A stretch of DNA of 6,179 nt from Sedimentisphaerales bacterium (GCA_030636065.1 DAOVXR010000115.1:1-6179); one strand, 5' to 3'. Shown: positions 1-5,576, counted from the stretch's first letter. The notes: generated by a model not told the origin, from the sequence alone. Numbers and translations: made by a program.

Positions 1-1766
1 AGTGGTTGTAACTCGTCAAGCGTATCGGGTATGCTGAAGACATGGTCGGCGTAATTTTTTATCCGTTCGTCGCCTTCTGTTGCCACGGCGATAATCTTAC
101 CGCCGCGTGCCTTGACCTCTTCCATATTTCCCATCACTTTTTCATACTGAGCGCAACGGGTAGCAATAAAAACGACGGGCATCTCAGGTGTGATAAGGGC
201 AATAGGGCCGTGTTTCATTTCGGCGGCGGGCAGGCCCTCGGCGTGAATGTATGAGATTTCTTTCAGCTTCAGCGCACCTTCCAGCGCGACAGGGAACTGA
301 TAGCCGCGGCCGAGAAACAGCCAGTTTTCCCGCTGTGAATATTCCTGCGCCACCTGACGGATGGTATCGCTTTGTGCGAGGATGGTTTTGATCTGGTCGG
401 GTATTTTACTTAGTGCCTGAATATATTCGTTGAGTCGCTGCTGCGACATGTGCCGACGGCGGGCAATATAAAGAGCTAACATTGTCAGTACGGCTACCTG
501 GCCGGTGAATGCCTTGGTCGAGGCAACACCGATTTCCGGTCCGACATGCAGATAAATACCGGCGTCAGTCTCACGGGCGATAGTGCTGCCGACCGAATTA
601 ACAACGCCGAGGCACAATGCGCCGCGCTGGTCTGCCTCGCGCAAAGCAGCCAATGTGTCGATGGTCTCGCCGGACTGGCTGACAACAATCTGAATAGTGC
701 CTTCTTCAATAATAGGGTTGCGGTATCGAAACTCCGAGGCATAGTCCACCTCAGTAGGAAGACCGGCCAGTTCCTCAAATAAATATTCACCCACGAGACT
801 CGCGTGCCAGGCGGTACCGCAGGCGGCGATGTTAATCCGTCGTGCGCGAACCAGTTCACGGCTGATGTCGGCAATGCCGCCGAGTTGAATACGTCCTTCG
901 TTAATGTCGAGCCGGCCGCTCAGACAGGCGTTGATAGTTTCGGGCTGTTCGAAAATTTCTTTGGCCATGTAATGGTCGAACCCGGCCAACTCAATTTCCT
1001 CGAGCGAATACTCAATCTGTTCGATCCGTGAAGCAACAGGCACATTGTCTATAGTCGAAGTTTGATAGCCGTCCGGCGAGATCACGGCCATTTCATTATC
1101 GCCGAGATAAACGGCCTGAGAAGTGTGCTTGATGATGGCGGCTACGTCAGAAGCGACAACAAACTCGCCATCGCCGACGCCAAGGACAATCGGGCTGCCA
1201 CGCCGAGCAGTAATCAAAACGTCAGGCGCATCCTGACAAATAACCGCTATGCCATACGTGCCCGCCAATTCCCTCAGAGCCAGCCTTGTCGCCGCGGTCA
1301 GGCGATGAGCAGGTTCGTCCCGGCCCTGCGGTAAGTCAAGATTGGCCTCGTCGTAATAAAAAAAGCCGATCAAATTAGCGATTACTTCGGAATCGGTTTC
1401 ACTGCTGAAAGAACAGCCCTTTTCGATAAGCCATTGCTTCAAGGTAGTATAGTTTTCGATAATGCCGTTGTGGACGATGGCGATACGACCGGTATGGTCC
1501 AGATGCGGATGGGCGTTCTCCTTAGACGGTTTGCCGTGTGTTGCCCAGCGGGTGTGAGCGATGCCCAGGGTTCCGATAATATTTTCCTCGACGAGAAGCT
1601 TTTCCAAGCCCGATATGCGACCCACCGAACGAACTAACCGCATTTCGTCAGGGCCGATAACGGCGATGCCGGCTGAGTCGTAACCTCTGTACTCCAACCG
1701 CTTCAGGCCCTCAACCAATATCGGCTCGGCCCGTTTCTGTCCCATATAAGCTACTATGCCACACAT
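1..1766 (-). CDS. glmS: Glutamine--fructose-6-phosphate aminotransferase (isomerizing), 3' end outside window
   Basis: This enzyme converts fructose-6-phosphate and glutamine to glucosamine-6-phosphate, the first step towards UDP-N-acetylglucosamine for peptidoglycan and other glycans; it acts in the cytoplasm. The frame runs open from ATG at 1764-1766 to the left edge, 588 codons. It begins MCGIVAYMG, with Cys2 as the Ntn-type glutaminase nucleophile after Met removal. HTRWATHG follows, with Arg73 and Trp74. The first sugar-isomerase (SIS) domain has NIAACGTAWHAS near residue 316 and the phosphosugar-binding SQSGET loop starting at Ser363. The second SIS domain carries KEISYIHAE and KHGP, with His519 matching the E. 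coli catalytic His504 region. By comparison with the family about 30-35 C-terminal residues are missing at the window edge (the DQPRNLAKSVTVE tail). The start is supported by the invariant N-terminal Cys and a GGAGG 7 nt upstream. No frameshift or missing catalytic residue was seen. Identification is very secure. Confidence 0.97.
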   Translation of the reverse strand, partial: MCGIVAYMGQKRAEPILVEGLKRLEYRGYDSAGIAVIGPDEMRLVRSVGRISGLEKLLVEENIIGTLGIAHTRWATHGKPSKENAHPHLDHTGRIAIVHNGIIENYTTLKQWLIEKGCSFSSETDSEVIANLIGFFYYDEANLDLPQGRDEPAHRLTAATRLALRELAGTYGIAVICQDAPDVLITARRGSPIVLGVGDGEFVVASDVAAIIKHTSQAVYLGDNEMAVISPDGYQTSTIDNVPVASRIEQIEYSLEEIELAGFDHYMAKEIFEQPETINACLSGRLDINEGRIQLGGIADISRELVRARRINIAACGTAWHASLVGEYLFEELAGLPTEVDYASEFRYRNPIIEEGTIQIVVSQSGETIDTLAALREADQRGALCLGVVNSVGSTIARETDAGIYLHVGPEIGVASTKAFTGQVAVLTMLALYIARRRHMSQQRLNEYIQALSKIPDQIKTILAQSDTIRQVAQEYSQRENWLFLGRGYQFPVALEGALKLKEISYIHAEGLPAAEMKHGPIALITPEMPVVFIATRCAQYEKVMGNMEEVKARGGKIIAVATEGDERIKNYADHVFSIPDTLDELQP

Positions 1767-1773
1767 AGATTTA

Positions 1774-1778
1774 CCTCC
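1774..1778 (-). promoter_or_regulatory. Shine-Dalgarno site of glmS
   Basis: On the minus strand GGAGG lies 7 nt before the glmS ATG, a consensus ribosome binding site at ideal spacing. It fixes the start codon together with the MCGI N-terminus that the glutaminase mechanism requires. Confidence 0.85.
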
Positions 1779-1836
1779 GTTTTAAGCGCCAATGTCAAAA
1801 GGCCAACGTATGGATCAAAGCCGCATCATACAAGAA

Positions 1837-1891
1837 AATGACGAATTAGGAAACCAGAATGACGCACCAATGACGAAGTTCCAATAACGAA
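1837..1891. repeat. Cluster of degenerate AATGACGAA nonamers
   Basis: Four related nonamers occur on the plus strand within 55 bp: AATGACGAA at 1837, AATGACGCA at 1858, AATGACGAA at 1869 and AATAACGAA at 1883. The spacing is irregular (21, 11 and 14 nt), so this is not a regular iteron array. A further AATGACGAT occurs at 5448, in the spacer upstream of rmuC. It may be a decayed low-complexity repeat; no function can be assigned. Confidence 0.5.
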
Positions 1892-1905
1892 TAATAGAAA
1901 ATCGC

Positions 1906-1933
1906 CATCGCCTGTCCTGCTGGACAGGCGATG
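1906..1933. repeat. Perfect 12-bp stem hairpin with TGCT loop
   Basis: The plus strand reads CATCGCCTGTCC, loop TGCT, then GGACAGGCGATG, a perfect 12-bp inverted repeat. It has no GTAG/CTAC foot, so it does not belong to the hairpin family found elsewhere in the window. It lies about 140 nt upstream of glmS. On the minus strand it is followed by GCGATTTTCTATTATT, which is not a clean U-tract, so a terminator role is possible but weak. A dispersed palindromic repeat is the other reading. Confidence 0.7.
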
Positions 1934-2173
1934 CCACCCAACGAAAAAAGGTTCCTGACCCCTTTACTCTCTCACCCAACCATTCTACTGGTATTTCCAT
2001 AGGTTGTCATAGGTATTATCGGTTAGAAAAGTTATCGAAACGATATGAGAATTTCTAAAAAATTCATAAAATTTTGGCCAAGTGAAGTGATGTTCGGAAA
2101 TAATGTTACACAAAAAGTAACGGTTCACGTTTTTACAAGTCGTGTTCTTTCGCCCTTTCATGGCTTTAATTGC

Positions 2174-2237
2174 TTGCTATAGCAACCTTTCCGGGGGCTT
2201 ACGCCCCCGGTCATGCGCTCTTTCGGCCCTTCGGGCC
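2174..2237. repeat. Three consecutive palindromes downstream of response regulator 1
   Basis: Within 64 bp there are TTGCTATAGCAA (2174-2185, perfect palindrome), CCGGGGGC with loop TTAC and GCCCCCGG (2191-2210, perfect 8-bp stem), and GGCCC with loop TTC and GGGCC (2225-2237). They continue directly into the CTAC-ended hairpin at 2254 and the 44-bp repeat at 2269. No stem is followed by a convincing T-run on the minus strand, so intrinsic termination is not shown. Confidence 0.6.
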
Positions 2238-2253
2238 TAATTTTGATAAACGC

Positions 2254-2274
2254 GGCGGGCATGGTCCGCCCTAC
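2254..2274 (-). repeat. GTAG-footed REP-like hairpin, stem type GGCGGGC (copy 1)
   Basis: On the plus strand the arms are GGCGGGC and GTCCGCC around ATG, followed at once by CTAC (2271-2274). On the minus strand this is GTAG plus a 7-bp stem with one G-T pair. It is nearly identical to the element at 4281-4301. The GTAG foot beside a palindrome is the known signature of REPs bound by RAYT transposases. Assignment to that family rests on structure only; no RAYT gene is in the window. Confidence 0.65.
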
Positions 2275-2312
2275 GGAAGAACCCCACGACATAAAGTCGG
2301 GGGCTAATAAAC
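2269..2312 (-). repeat. 44-bp dispersed repeat, copy 1, with bulged hairpin
   Basis: It runs from CCCTAC to CTAATAAAC and matches 5533-5576 at all but three positions. Inside, CCCC-A-CGAC (2282-2290), loop ATAAA (2291-2295) and GTCG-GGGG (2296-2303) form an 8-bp stem with one bulged A. Two of the three differences from copy 2 are a compensating pair in the stem. It starts within the CTAC end of the hairpin at 2254 and finishes 2 nt from the stop codon of response regulator 1. Confidence 0.8.
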
Positions 2313-2314
2313 TA

Positions 2315-2965
2315 TTAGTCATCGAGTGAGGTCAGGCCTTCCCGGATGGCATATTTGACCAAGTCGGCCAGGTTGCCAAAGTTCATTTTTGTCATAATCT
2401 GATGGCGACAGGCATCTACAGTCTTGGGACTCTTACCCAGTTTCAGAGCGATTTCCTTGATCGTGTACCCCGCGGCAAGCAGCCGTAATACCTTGTTCTC
2501 CCGATTTGTGAGCAGTTGATGTTCCCGTCCTTCGAAAGGATGATTATTTTGATATTCCGCGATGTCTATATGAGAAATCTTGTCGGAAAGATACAGCTTA
2601 TTCCGCAAAACAGATTCGACAGCAGTGATCAAATCCCGGAACGCGTTGTCCTTGAGGACATATCCCGAAGCACCCGCCCTGAGCATGCCAATTACATACT
2701 GCTTATTAGAATACAACGACAGCGCCACGACCTTGATCTTAGGATTCTCATTAGTGATAATCTTTGTGGCCTCGATGCCGTCCATCTCCGGCATACCAAT
2801 ATCCATAATCACTACATCAGGCTGTAATTCACGAGCCAACTCCACCGCCCTGATACCATTATCCGCCTCGCCTACAACCTCCATGTCAGACCTGGTCTCG
2901 ATTAAAGATCGCAGACCATCACGCATGATTTTATGACTGTCAACCAATAAAAGCGTTATACCCAT
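2315..2965 (-). CDS. NarL/FixJ-family response regulator 1 (receiver plus LuxR-type HTH)
   Basis: This is a two-component output protein of 216 residues, the normal family length; phosphorylation of the receiver would control DNA binding by the C-terminal helix-turn-helix. The receiver (about 4-120) has the phosphoacceptor Asp55 in VVIMDIGMP, Ser83 and Tyr102 as switch positions, and Lys105 in GYVLK. The acidic pocket reads VDSH (Asp9, Ser10) where VDDH is commonest. The LuxR-type HTH spans about 152-211 (LTNRENKVLRLLAAG, then SPKTVDACRHQIMTK). The start aligns with that of the paralogue at 3381-4034 (MGITLLLVD against MSIKILIVD), although no good Shine-Dalgarno is visible. No cognate kinase is adjacent. 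A 415-nt spacer separates it from the paralogue, so it may have its own promoter. The family is secure; the target genes are unknown. Confidence 0.95.
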   Translation of the reverse strand: MGITLLLVDSHKIMRDGLRSLIETRSDMEVVGEADNGIRAVELARELQPDVVIMDIGMPEMDGIEATKIITNENPKIKVVALSLYSNKQYVIGMLRAGASGYVLKDNAFRDLITAVESVLRNKLYLSDKISHIDIAEYQNNHPFEGREHQLLTNRENKVLRLLAAGYTIKEIALKLGKSPKTVDACRHQIMTKMNFGNLADLVKYAIREGLTSLDD

Positions 2966-3086
2966 GAGCGCAACAATCCAATCCTGTTTCCTGCGCCCCT
3001 ACAAATGAACAGAAAACTATAAAACCTAAAAAAAATAATATCCATAACAGCTAACCGTCCCGATACGAATTAGCGATACCGATTTT

Positions 3087-3098
3087 GTTGAATTCAAC
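3087..3098. promoter_or_regulatory. Perfect 12-bp palindrome upstream of response regulator 1
   Basis: GTTGAATTCAAC is fully self-complementary and lies about 120 nt upstream of the start of response regulator 1. Just upstream on the plus strand CGATAC occurs twice, 13 nt apart (3060 and 3073). The size and place would suit a dimeric regulator site, possibly autoregulation, but a palindrome of this size also arises by chance. Confidence 0.2.
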
Positions 3099-3145
3099 CG
3101 CCACCTTTCGTTAAGCCATCTACTTTAAAGACTTGGTAGTCAGGC

Positions 3146-3169
3146 AGCATGGGCTAAAGCCCATGCTAC
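3146..3169 (-). repeat. GTAG-footed REP-like hairpin, stem type GCATGGGC
   Basis: On the plus strand AGCATGGGC (3146-3154), loop TAAA (3155-3158) and GCCCATGCT (3159-3167) form a perfect 9-bp stem, and CTAC occupies 3166-3169. On the minus strand it reads GTAG followed by the palindrome. The stem sequence differs from the other copies but the foot and orientation are the same. It is the only copy overlapping the foot with the stem by two bases. Confidence 0.6.
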
Positions 3170-3380
3170 GCAACTAAACAACCCTGAAAATGCATCCGGC
3201 GACTATTTTAAGAAATCTCCTGTAATCACCACAATTGAGTACTTATAGATAAACATTGTAAGATATAAATCAAGCGTACACAGGAAAATGCTTGAAATCA
3301 GCAAGGGAATCACTAAAATATTTACACGTCAGTTTAAAATAAAAGTGGTAAGAAATGTCAGTTTTCCCCCCTTTGTTTTT

Positions 3381-4034
3381 TTATTTTTCTATGGAAATCA
3401 GGCCCTCGCGGAGAGCGAATTTTACCAGTTCAGCCATATTATTCGTACCCAGTTTGTTCATAATCTGCCGACGATAAGCATCAATCGTTTTGGAACTTTT
3501 GTGGAGCTGTGTCGCGATTTTTTTTGTCGAACAACCCTCCGCGAGCAAACGCAGTATCTCACATTCTTTCTCGTTCAATACCGGTGAAATCGACTTTTCG
3601 GCCTTGACCACGCGATTATAAAAATCATCCACCACCATCGAAGTCATTTTGGCGCACAAGTAAGTCTGATCATCCAACACCGTATGAATTGCTGTTATCA
3701 GTTCCTGAAAAGCATGCTCTTTGAGCAGATAGCCACTGGCACCCACTCGCCAAACCTTGACCAGGAAATGCTTGTTGGAATACATAGAAAGGATAACGAT
3801 TTTTATTTCGGGGTTTTGCTTGTGAATAAGGCTTGTTGCCTCGATGCCGTCCACTACGGGCATATTGATATCCATAATGATCACATCAGGAATCAATTCG
3901 CGGGCCTTTTCCACCGCTTCCCGTCCATCGGCCGCTTCCCCCACCACAGTCATATCGTCCTCCTGACTAATCAGACTGCACAAACCCTCACGCATTATCC
4001 CGTGGTTATCAACGATCAGGATTTTTATACTCAT
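3381..4034 (-). CDS. NarL/FixJ-family response regulator 2 (receiver plus LuxR-type HTH)
   Basis: This is a 217-residue two-component response regulator, collinear with regulator 1 and about half identical to it by eye. The receiver has Asp55 in VIIMDINMP, Ser83, Tyr102 and Lys105 in GYLLK. The acidic pocket is VDNH (Asp9, Asn10). The LuxR-type HTH spans about 153-212 (LNEKECEILRLLAEG, then SSKTIDAYRRQIMNKL). The start is supported by alignment with the paralogue and by a purine-rich GAGAG 5 nt upstream of the ATG. The gene begins 20 nt after the stop of a histidine kinase tail (4055-4153). The ancestral arrangement was therefore probably a kinase-regulator pair read in one transcript, and the kinase has since been truncated. 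The family is secure; the signal and regulon are unknown. Confidence 0.95.
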   Translation of the reverse strand: MSIKILIVDNHGIMREGLCSLISQEDDMTVVGEAADGREAVEKARELIPDVIIMDINMPVVDGIEATSLIHKQNPEIKIVILSMYSNKHFLVKVWRVGASGYLLKEHAFQELITAIHTVLDDQTYLCAKMTSMVVDDFYNRVVKAEKSISPVLNEKECEILRLLAEGCSTKKIATQLHKSSKTIDAYRRQIMNKLGTNNMAELVKFALREGLISIEK

Positions 4035-4054
4035 CTTTTCTCTCTTTCACGTTA

Positions 4055-4153
4055 TCAGACGTTTTCGAGAGGCACCCCCAGAGTAATCTTTGTCCCACGA
4101 CCATGCCCACAGTTAATTTTCCTGCTATATACTATTATCGTCTCTACAAATAT
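4055..4153 (-). pseudogene. C-terminal remnant of a histidine kinase (HATPase_c end)
   Basis: Directly upstream of response regulator 2, a minus-strand frame ends at TGA (4055-4057) and reads KINCGHGRGTKITLGVPLE before the stop. This resembles the end of a histidine-kinase ATPase domain, where a GxGT segment is followed by alternating hydrophobic residues and a Pro-Leu. An in-frame TGA at 4154-4156 closes the frame after 32 codons, and no start codon, N, G1 or H box or dimerisation helix is found upstream. The sequence further upstream is hairpin and spacer DNA. I infer a kinase truncated by deletion or rearrangement, leaving only its last residues. The match is short, so a coincidence is possible, but its frame, strand and position next to a response regulator argue for a real remnant. 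Confidence 0.55.
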
Positions 4154-4234
4154 TCACTTTAGTATTTTAGGCTCTTATCCAAATAAAGTCAAATAGAACA
4201 GGTCGAAGCTCATCCTATATAACTGTTGCCAAAT

Positions 4235-4256
4235 GATGCGATGTATCGCACCCTAC
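4235..4256 (-). repeat. GTAG-footed REP-like hairpin, stem type TGCGAT (imperfect copy)
   Basis: The plus strand reads TGCGAT (4237-4242), GT, ATCGCA (4245-4250), then CC and CTAC at 4253-4256. The outer pairs seen in the copy at 5477 (GG with CC) are degraded here because the left arm begins GA. The central dinucleotide is GT here and AC in the other copy. Confidence 0.6.
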
Positions 4257-4280
4257 TTGCTTATTCTACAAGATTCAAAT

Positions 4281-4301
4281 GGCGGGCATGGCCCGCCCTA
4301 C
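4281..4301 (-). repeat. GTAG-footed REP-like hairpin, stem type GGCGGGC (copy 2), overlapping the rmuC stop
   Basis: GGCGGGC (4281-4287), loop ATG and GCCCGCC (4291-4297) form a perfect 7-bp stem followed by CTAC (4298-4301). On the minus strand the TAG of the GTAG foot is the stop codon of rmuC, and the hairpin begins with the next base. It differs from the 2254 copy only in the right arm (GCC in place of GTC), which restores a perfect stem. Confidence 0.7.
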
Positions 4302-5425
4302 TTACTACTCTGTTCTGTCTGTTCCGGTGGTTCTGTTTCTCTCAGGATTCCTGTATCCATCTGTTGCAGGCGAGTATGAAAAACATTCAGTTTCCTGTCC
4401 GCCTCTTCGTATTTAGTCCTGGCATTATTGACATGCTTGCCCACCATAGCAAAGTCATTGATGAATAACTGCATGTCGTCGGAAAACCGGCTCAACCGCT
4501 GGCGAATCAACTGGGCGTTTTTTTCGATTTGCAGGCCCTTCAGGCCGGTTGCTATCACCATCAGATAACCATAAAGCGTGTTCGGCGAAACAGGAATGAC
4601 CTTGCGCTGCCGGCCATGAGAACAAACGTCCGGTTCCTTATCGTTCAGATTGATAACCGCTTCGTAATAAACATTTTCGGCAGGGATATACATCAAAGCA
4701 AAATCCAGCGTGCCCTCATCCGGTAAAATATACTTGTCCGCAATCTCATCGATACGACAGCAGACATCCCGCAGAAAAGCCCGCCGTAACTTTCGACGCT
4801 CCGATTCCTCTTTCTCATCCAACATCAATTGGAAATTCGACAATGGAAACTTCGCGTCAACGGCCACGTGGCCCCGGGCCAAATGAACCAGGGCATCGAC
4901 TATCGAACCGTTCCTGAACCGATGTTGCATCGTATAATGTTGACGCGGCAGGACTTCCTTCAGCAAATTCTCAAGCGACCATTCGCCCAGCCCGCCTCGC
5001 AGAGTGGGCCGCTGCAATATATCCTGAAGTTTTTTTACCTCGGAACCAACCTGCAAAATATTTTTGGTAGCCTGATCGAGTTGGCCGAGTTGGCCCTTCA
5101 GATCGCCTATTGTTTTGCCTGCCGAGTCCAGCCGCTGAGTCATCGCTTTCTGCATCTGCTGGGCAAGCTGCTGATTCTGGCCGAGACGTTCGTTCAAATT
5201 AGTCGTCATATTCCGGATGGCTGTAACAAACTGTTCGTTCAACTGGCCCAGCCGAGTGTCCTGACGGCCGAGAGAATCGGTCAGATGCTGCTGTAGTAAC
5301 TGTGAACTACTATCGTTGCTCGTCTTGTAACCTCGCAGCGACGAAATCAGAAAAATCACGCCGGCTACCAAGCCACCGAGCAGCAATAGTGAAATTATTA
5401 ATATCAATATTTCAAAAACGGTCAT
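4298..5425 (-). CDS. rmuC: RmuC-family protein (DNA recombination RmuC homologue, membrane-anchored putative nuclease)
   Basis: This 375-residue protein belongs to the RmuC family, named for the E. coli gene whose loss raises inversion at short inverted repeats; the biochemical activity is not well established. Residues 6-28 are a strongly hydrophobic N-terminal membrane anchor. Residues 40-138 are Gln-rich and heptad-like, probably a coiled coil. The RmuC domain follows (about 140-355). It contains GEWSLENLL (Glu148, Glu152), then DALVHL (Asp177) and VAVDAKFPL (Asp190, Lys192), consistent with the D-x-K core of the PD-(D/E)xK nuclease-like fold proposed for the family. Near residue 280 is VIPVSPNTLYGYL, the typical family segment. 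The protein is somewhat shorter than E. coli RmuC but within family range. The ATG is followed directly by the anchor; no clear Shine-Dalgarno is visible. The stop codon lies in the foot of a REP-like hairpin. The neighbours suggest no operon partner. Confidence 0.92.
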   Translation of the reverse strand: MTVFEILILIISLLLLGGLVAGVIFLISSLRGYKTSNDSSSQLLQQHLTDSLGRQDTRLGQLNEQFVTAIRNMTTNLNERLGQNQQLAQQMQKAMTQRLDSAGKTIGDLKGQLGQLDQATKNILQVGSEVKKLQDILQRPTLRGGLGEWSLENLLKEVLPRQHYTMQHRFRNGSIVDALVHLARGHVAVDAKFPLSNFQLMLDEKEESERRKLRRAFLRDVCCRIDEIADKYILPDEGTLDFALMYIPAENVYYEAVINLNDKEPDVCSHGRQRKVIPVSPNTLYGYLMVIATGLKGLQIEKNAQLIRQRLSRFSDDMQLFINDFAMVGKHVNNARTKYEEADRKLNVFHTRLQQMDTGILRETEPPEQTEQSSK

Positions 5426-5476
5426 GGAATTTTATATGTCTTTTTAAAATGACGATGGCGTCAAAAGATTAACAAT

Positions 5477-5498
5477 GGTGCGATACATCGCACCCTAC
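5477..5498 (-). repeat. GTAG-footed REP-like hairpin, stem type GGTGCGAT (perfect copy)
   Basis: GGTGCGAT (5477-5484), AC, ATCGCACC (5487-5494) and CTAC (5495-5498) form a perfect 8-bp stem with its foot. It lies about 50 nt upstream of rmuC and 18 nt before a second GTAG-footed hairpin of a different stem type. Confidence 0.7.
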
Positions 5499-5516
5499 AC
5501 AACTCAGGAAAACCGC

Positions 5517-5538
5517 GTGGAGTAAGACCCCACCCTAC
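5517..5538 (-). repeat. GTAG-footed REP-like hairpin, stem type GTGGAGT
   Basis: GTGG-A-GT (5517-5523), loop AAG and AC-C-CCAC (5527-5533) pair with one A/C mismatch; one base later comes CTAC (5535-5538). It is the least regular member of the family. It joins the second copy of the 44-bp repeat through the shared CCCTAC. Confidence 0.5.
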
Positions 5539-5576
5539 AGAAGAACCACACGACATAAAGTCGGTGGCTAATAAAC
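5533..5576 (-). repeat. 44-bp dispersed repeat, copy 2, with bulged hairpin
   Basis: It matches 2269-2312 except at three positions. CCAC-A-CGAC (5546-5554), loop ATAAA and GTCG-GTGG (5560-5567) keep the same stem and bulge as copy 1 through a paired change. It ends 47 nt from the stop codon of the isoprenyl diphosphate synthase. The 12-mer ATAAACGCGGCG that spans its right end (5571-5582) also occurs at 2246-2257, just before the GTAG hairpin of the other cluster. Confidence 0.8.

Larger units (their letters stand above)
1767..2314. other. Gene-free spacer upstream of glmS, rich in short repeats
   Basis: This 548-nt stretch between glmS and response regulator 1 has no credible coding sequence. 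The only notable open frame (1815-2000, minus, 61 codons) runs through a perfect hairpin and the degenerate nonamer cluster, has no recognisable domain, and is judged fortuitous. The left part (1837-1933) holds the nonamers and a 12-bp hairpin. The middle (about 2000-2170) is AT-rich without a motif I can name. The right part (2174-2312) is a run of five palindromes ending 2 nt from the stop codon of the regulator gene. The glmS promoter should lie here, but I could not pick one with confidence. I do not see the conserved core of a glmS ribozyme. Confidence 0.7.
2966..3380. other. Gene-free spacer between the two response regulators
   Basis: No coding sequence is supported in this 415-nt AT-rich stretch. 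An open frame on the plus strand starting at 3288 runs into the antisense of response regulator 2 and is not credible. The spacer holds a 12-bp palindrome (3087-3098), a GTAG-footed hairpin (3146-3169) and otherwise featureless AT-rich DNA. It must contain the 3' untranslated region of regulator 2 and possibly a promoter for regulator 1, which I could not place. Confidence 0.65.

Noticed and set aside
494..874. A 126-codon minus-strand open frame inside glmS
   Set aside because: It lies in another frame of glmS, whose conserved SIS-domain motifs (SQSGET, AACGTAWHAS) occupy the same bases.
1767..1800. A possible glmS promoter with TTGACA at about 1793-1798 on the minus strand
   Set aside because: A -10 element at normal spacing would overlap the ribosome binding site and start codon, leaving no leader; the hexamer is likely chance.
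1767..1933. A glmS ribozyme upstream of glmS
   Set aside because: The conserved ribozyme core and cleavage-site context were not found, and the sequence is filled by repeats.
1815..2000. A 61-codon minus-strand open frame upstream of glmS
   Set aside because: It crosses the nonamer cluster and the perfect hairpin, shows no domain or ribosome binding site, and its composition follows the repeats.
2992..3001. A further CTAC preceded by GCGCCC as a seventh REP-like element
   Set aside because: No matching left arm lies within hairpin distance, so only the foot is present.
3684..4196. A 170-codon plus-strand open frame
   Set aside because: It is antisense to response regulator 2 and the kinase tail and has no recognisable domain.
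4829..5296. A 155-codon plus-strand open frame
   Set aside because: It is antisense to rmuC; length is explained by the Gln-rich coiled-coil coding on the other strand.
5450..5463. TGACG-ATGG-CGTCA hairpin before rmuC as an intrinsic terminator
   Set aside because: The stem is only 5 bp with a short T-run on the minus strand, too weak to call.
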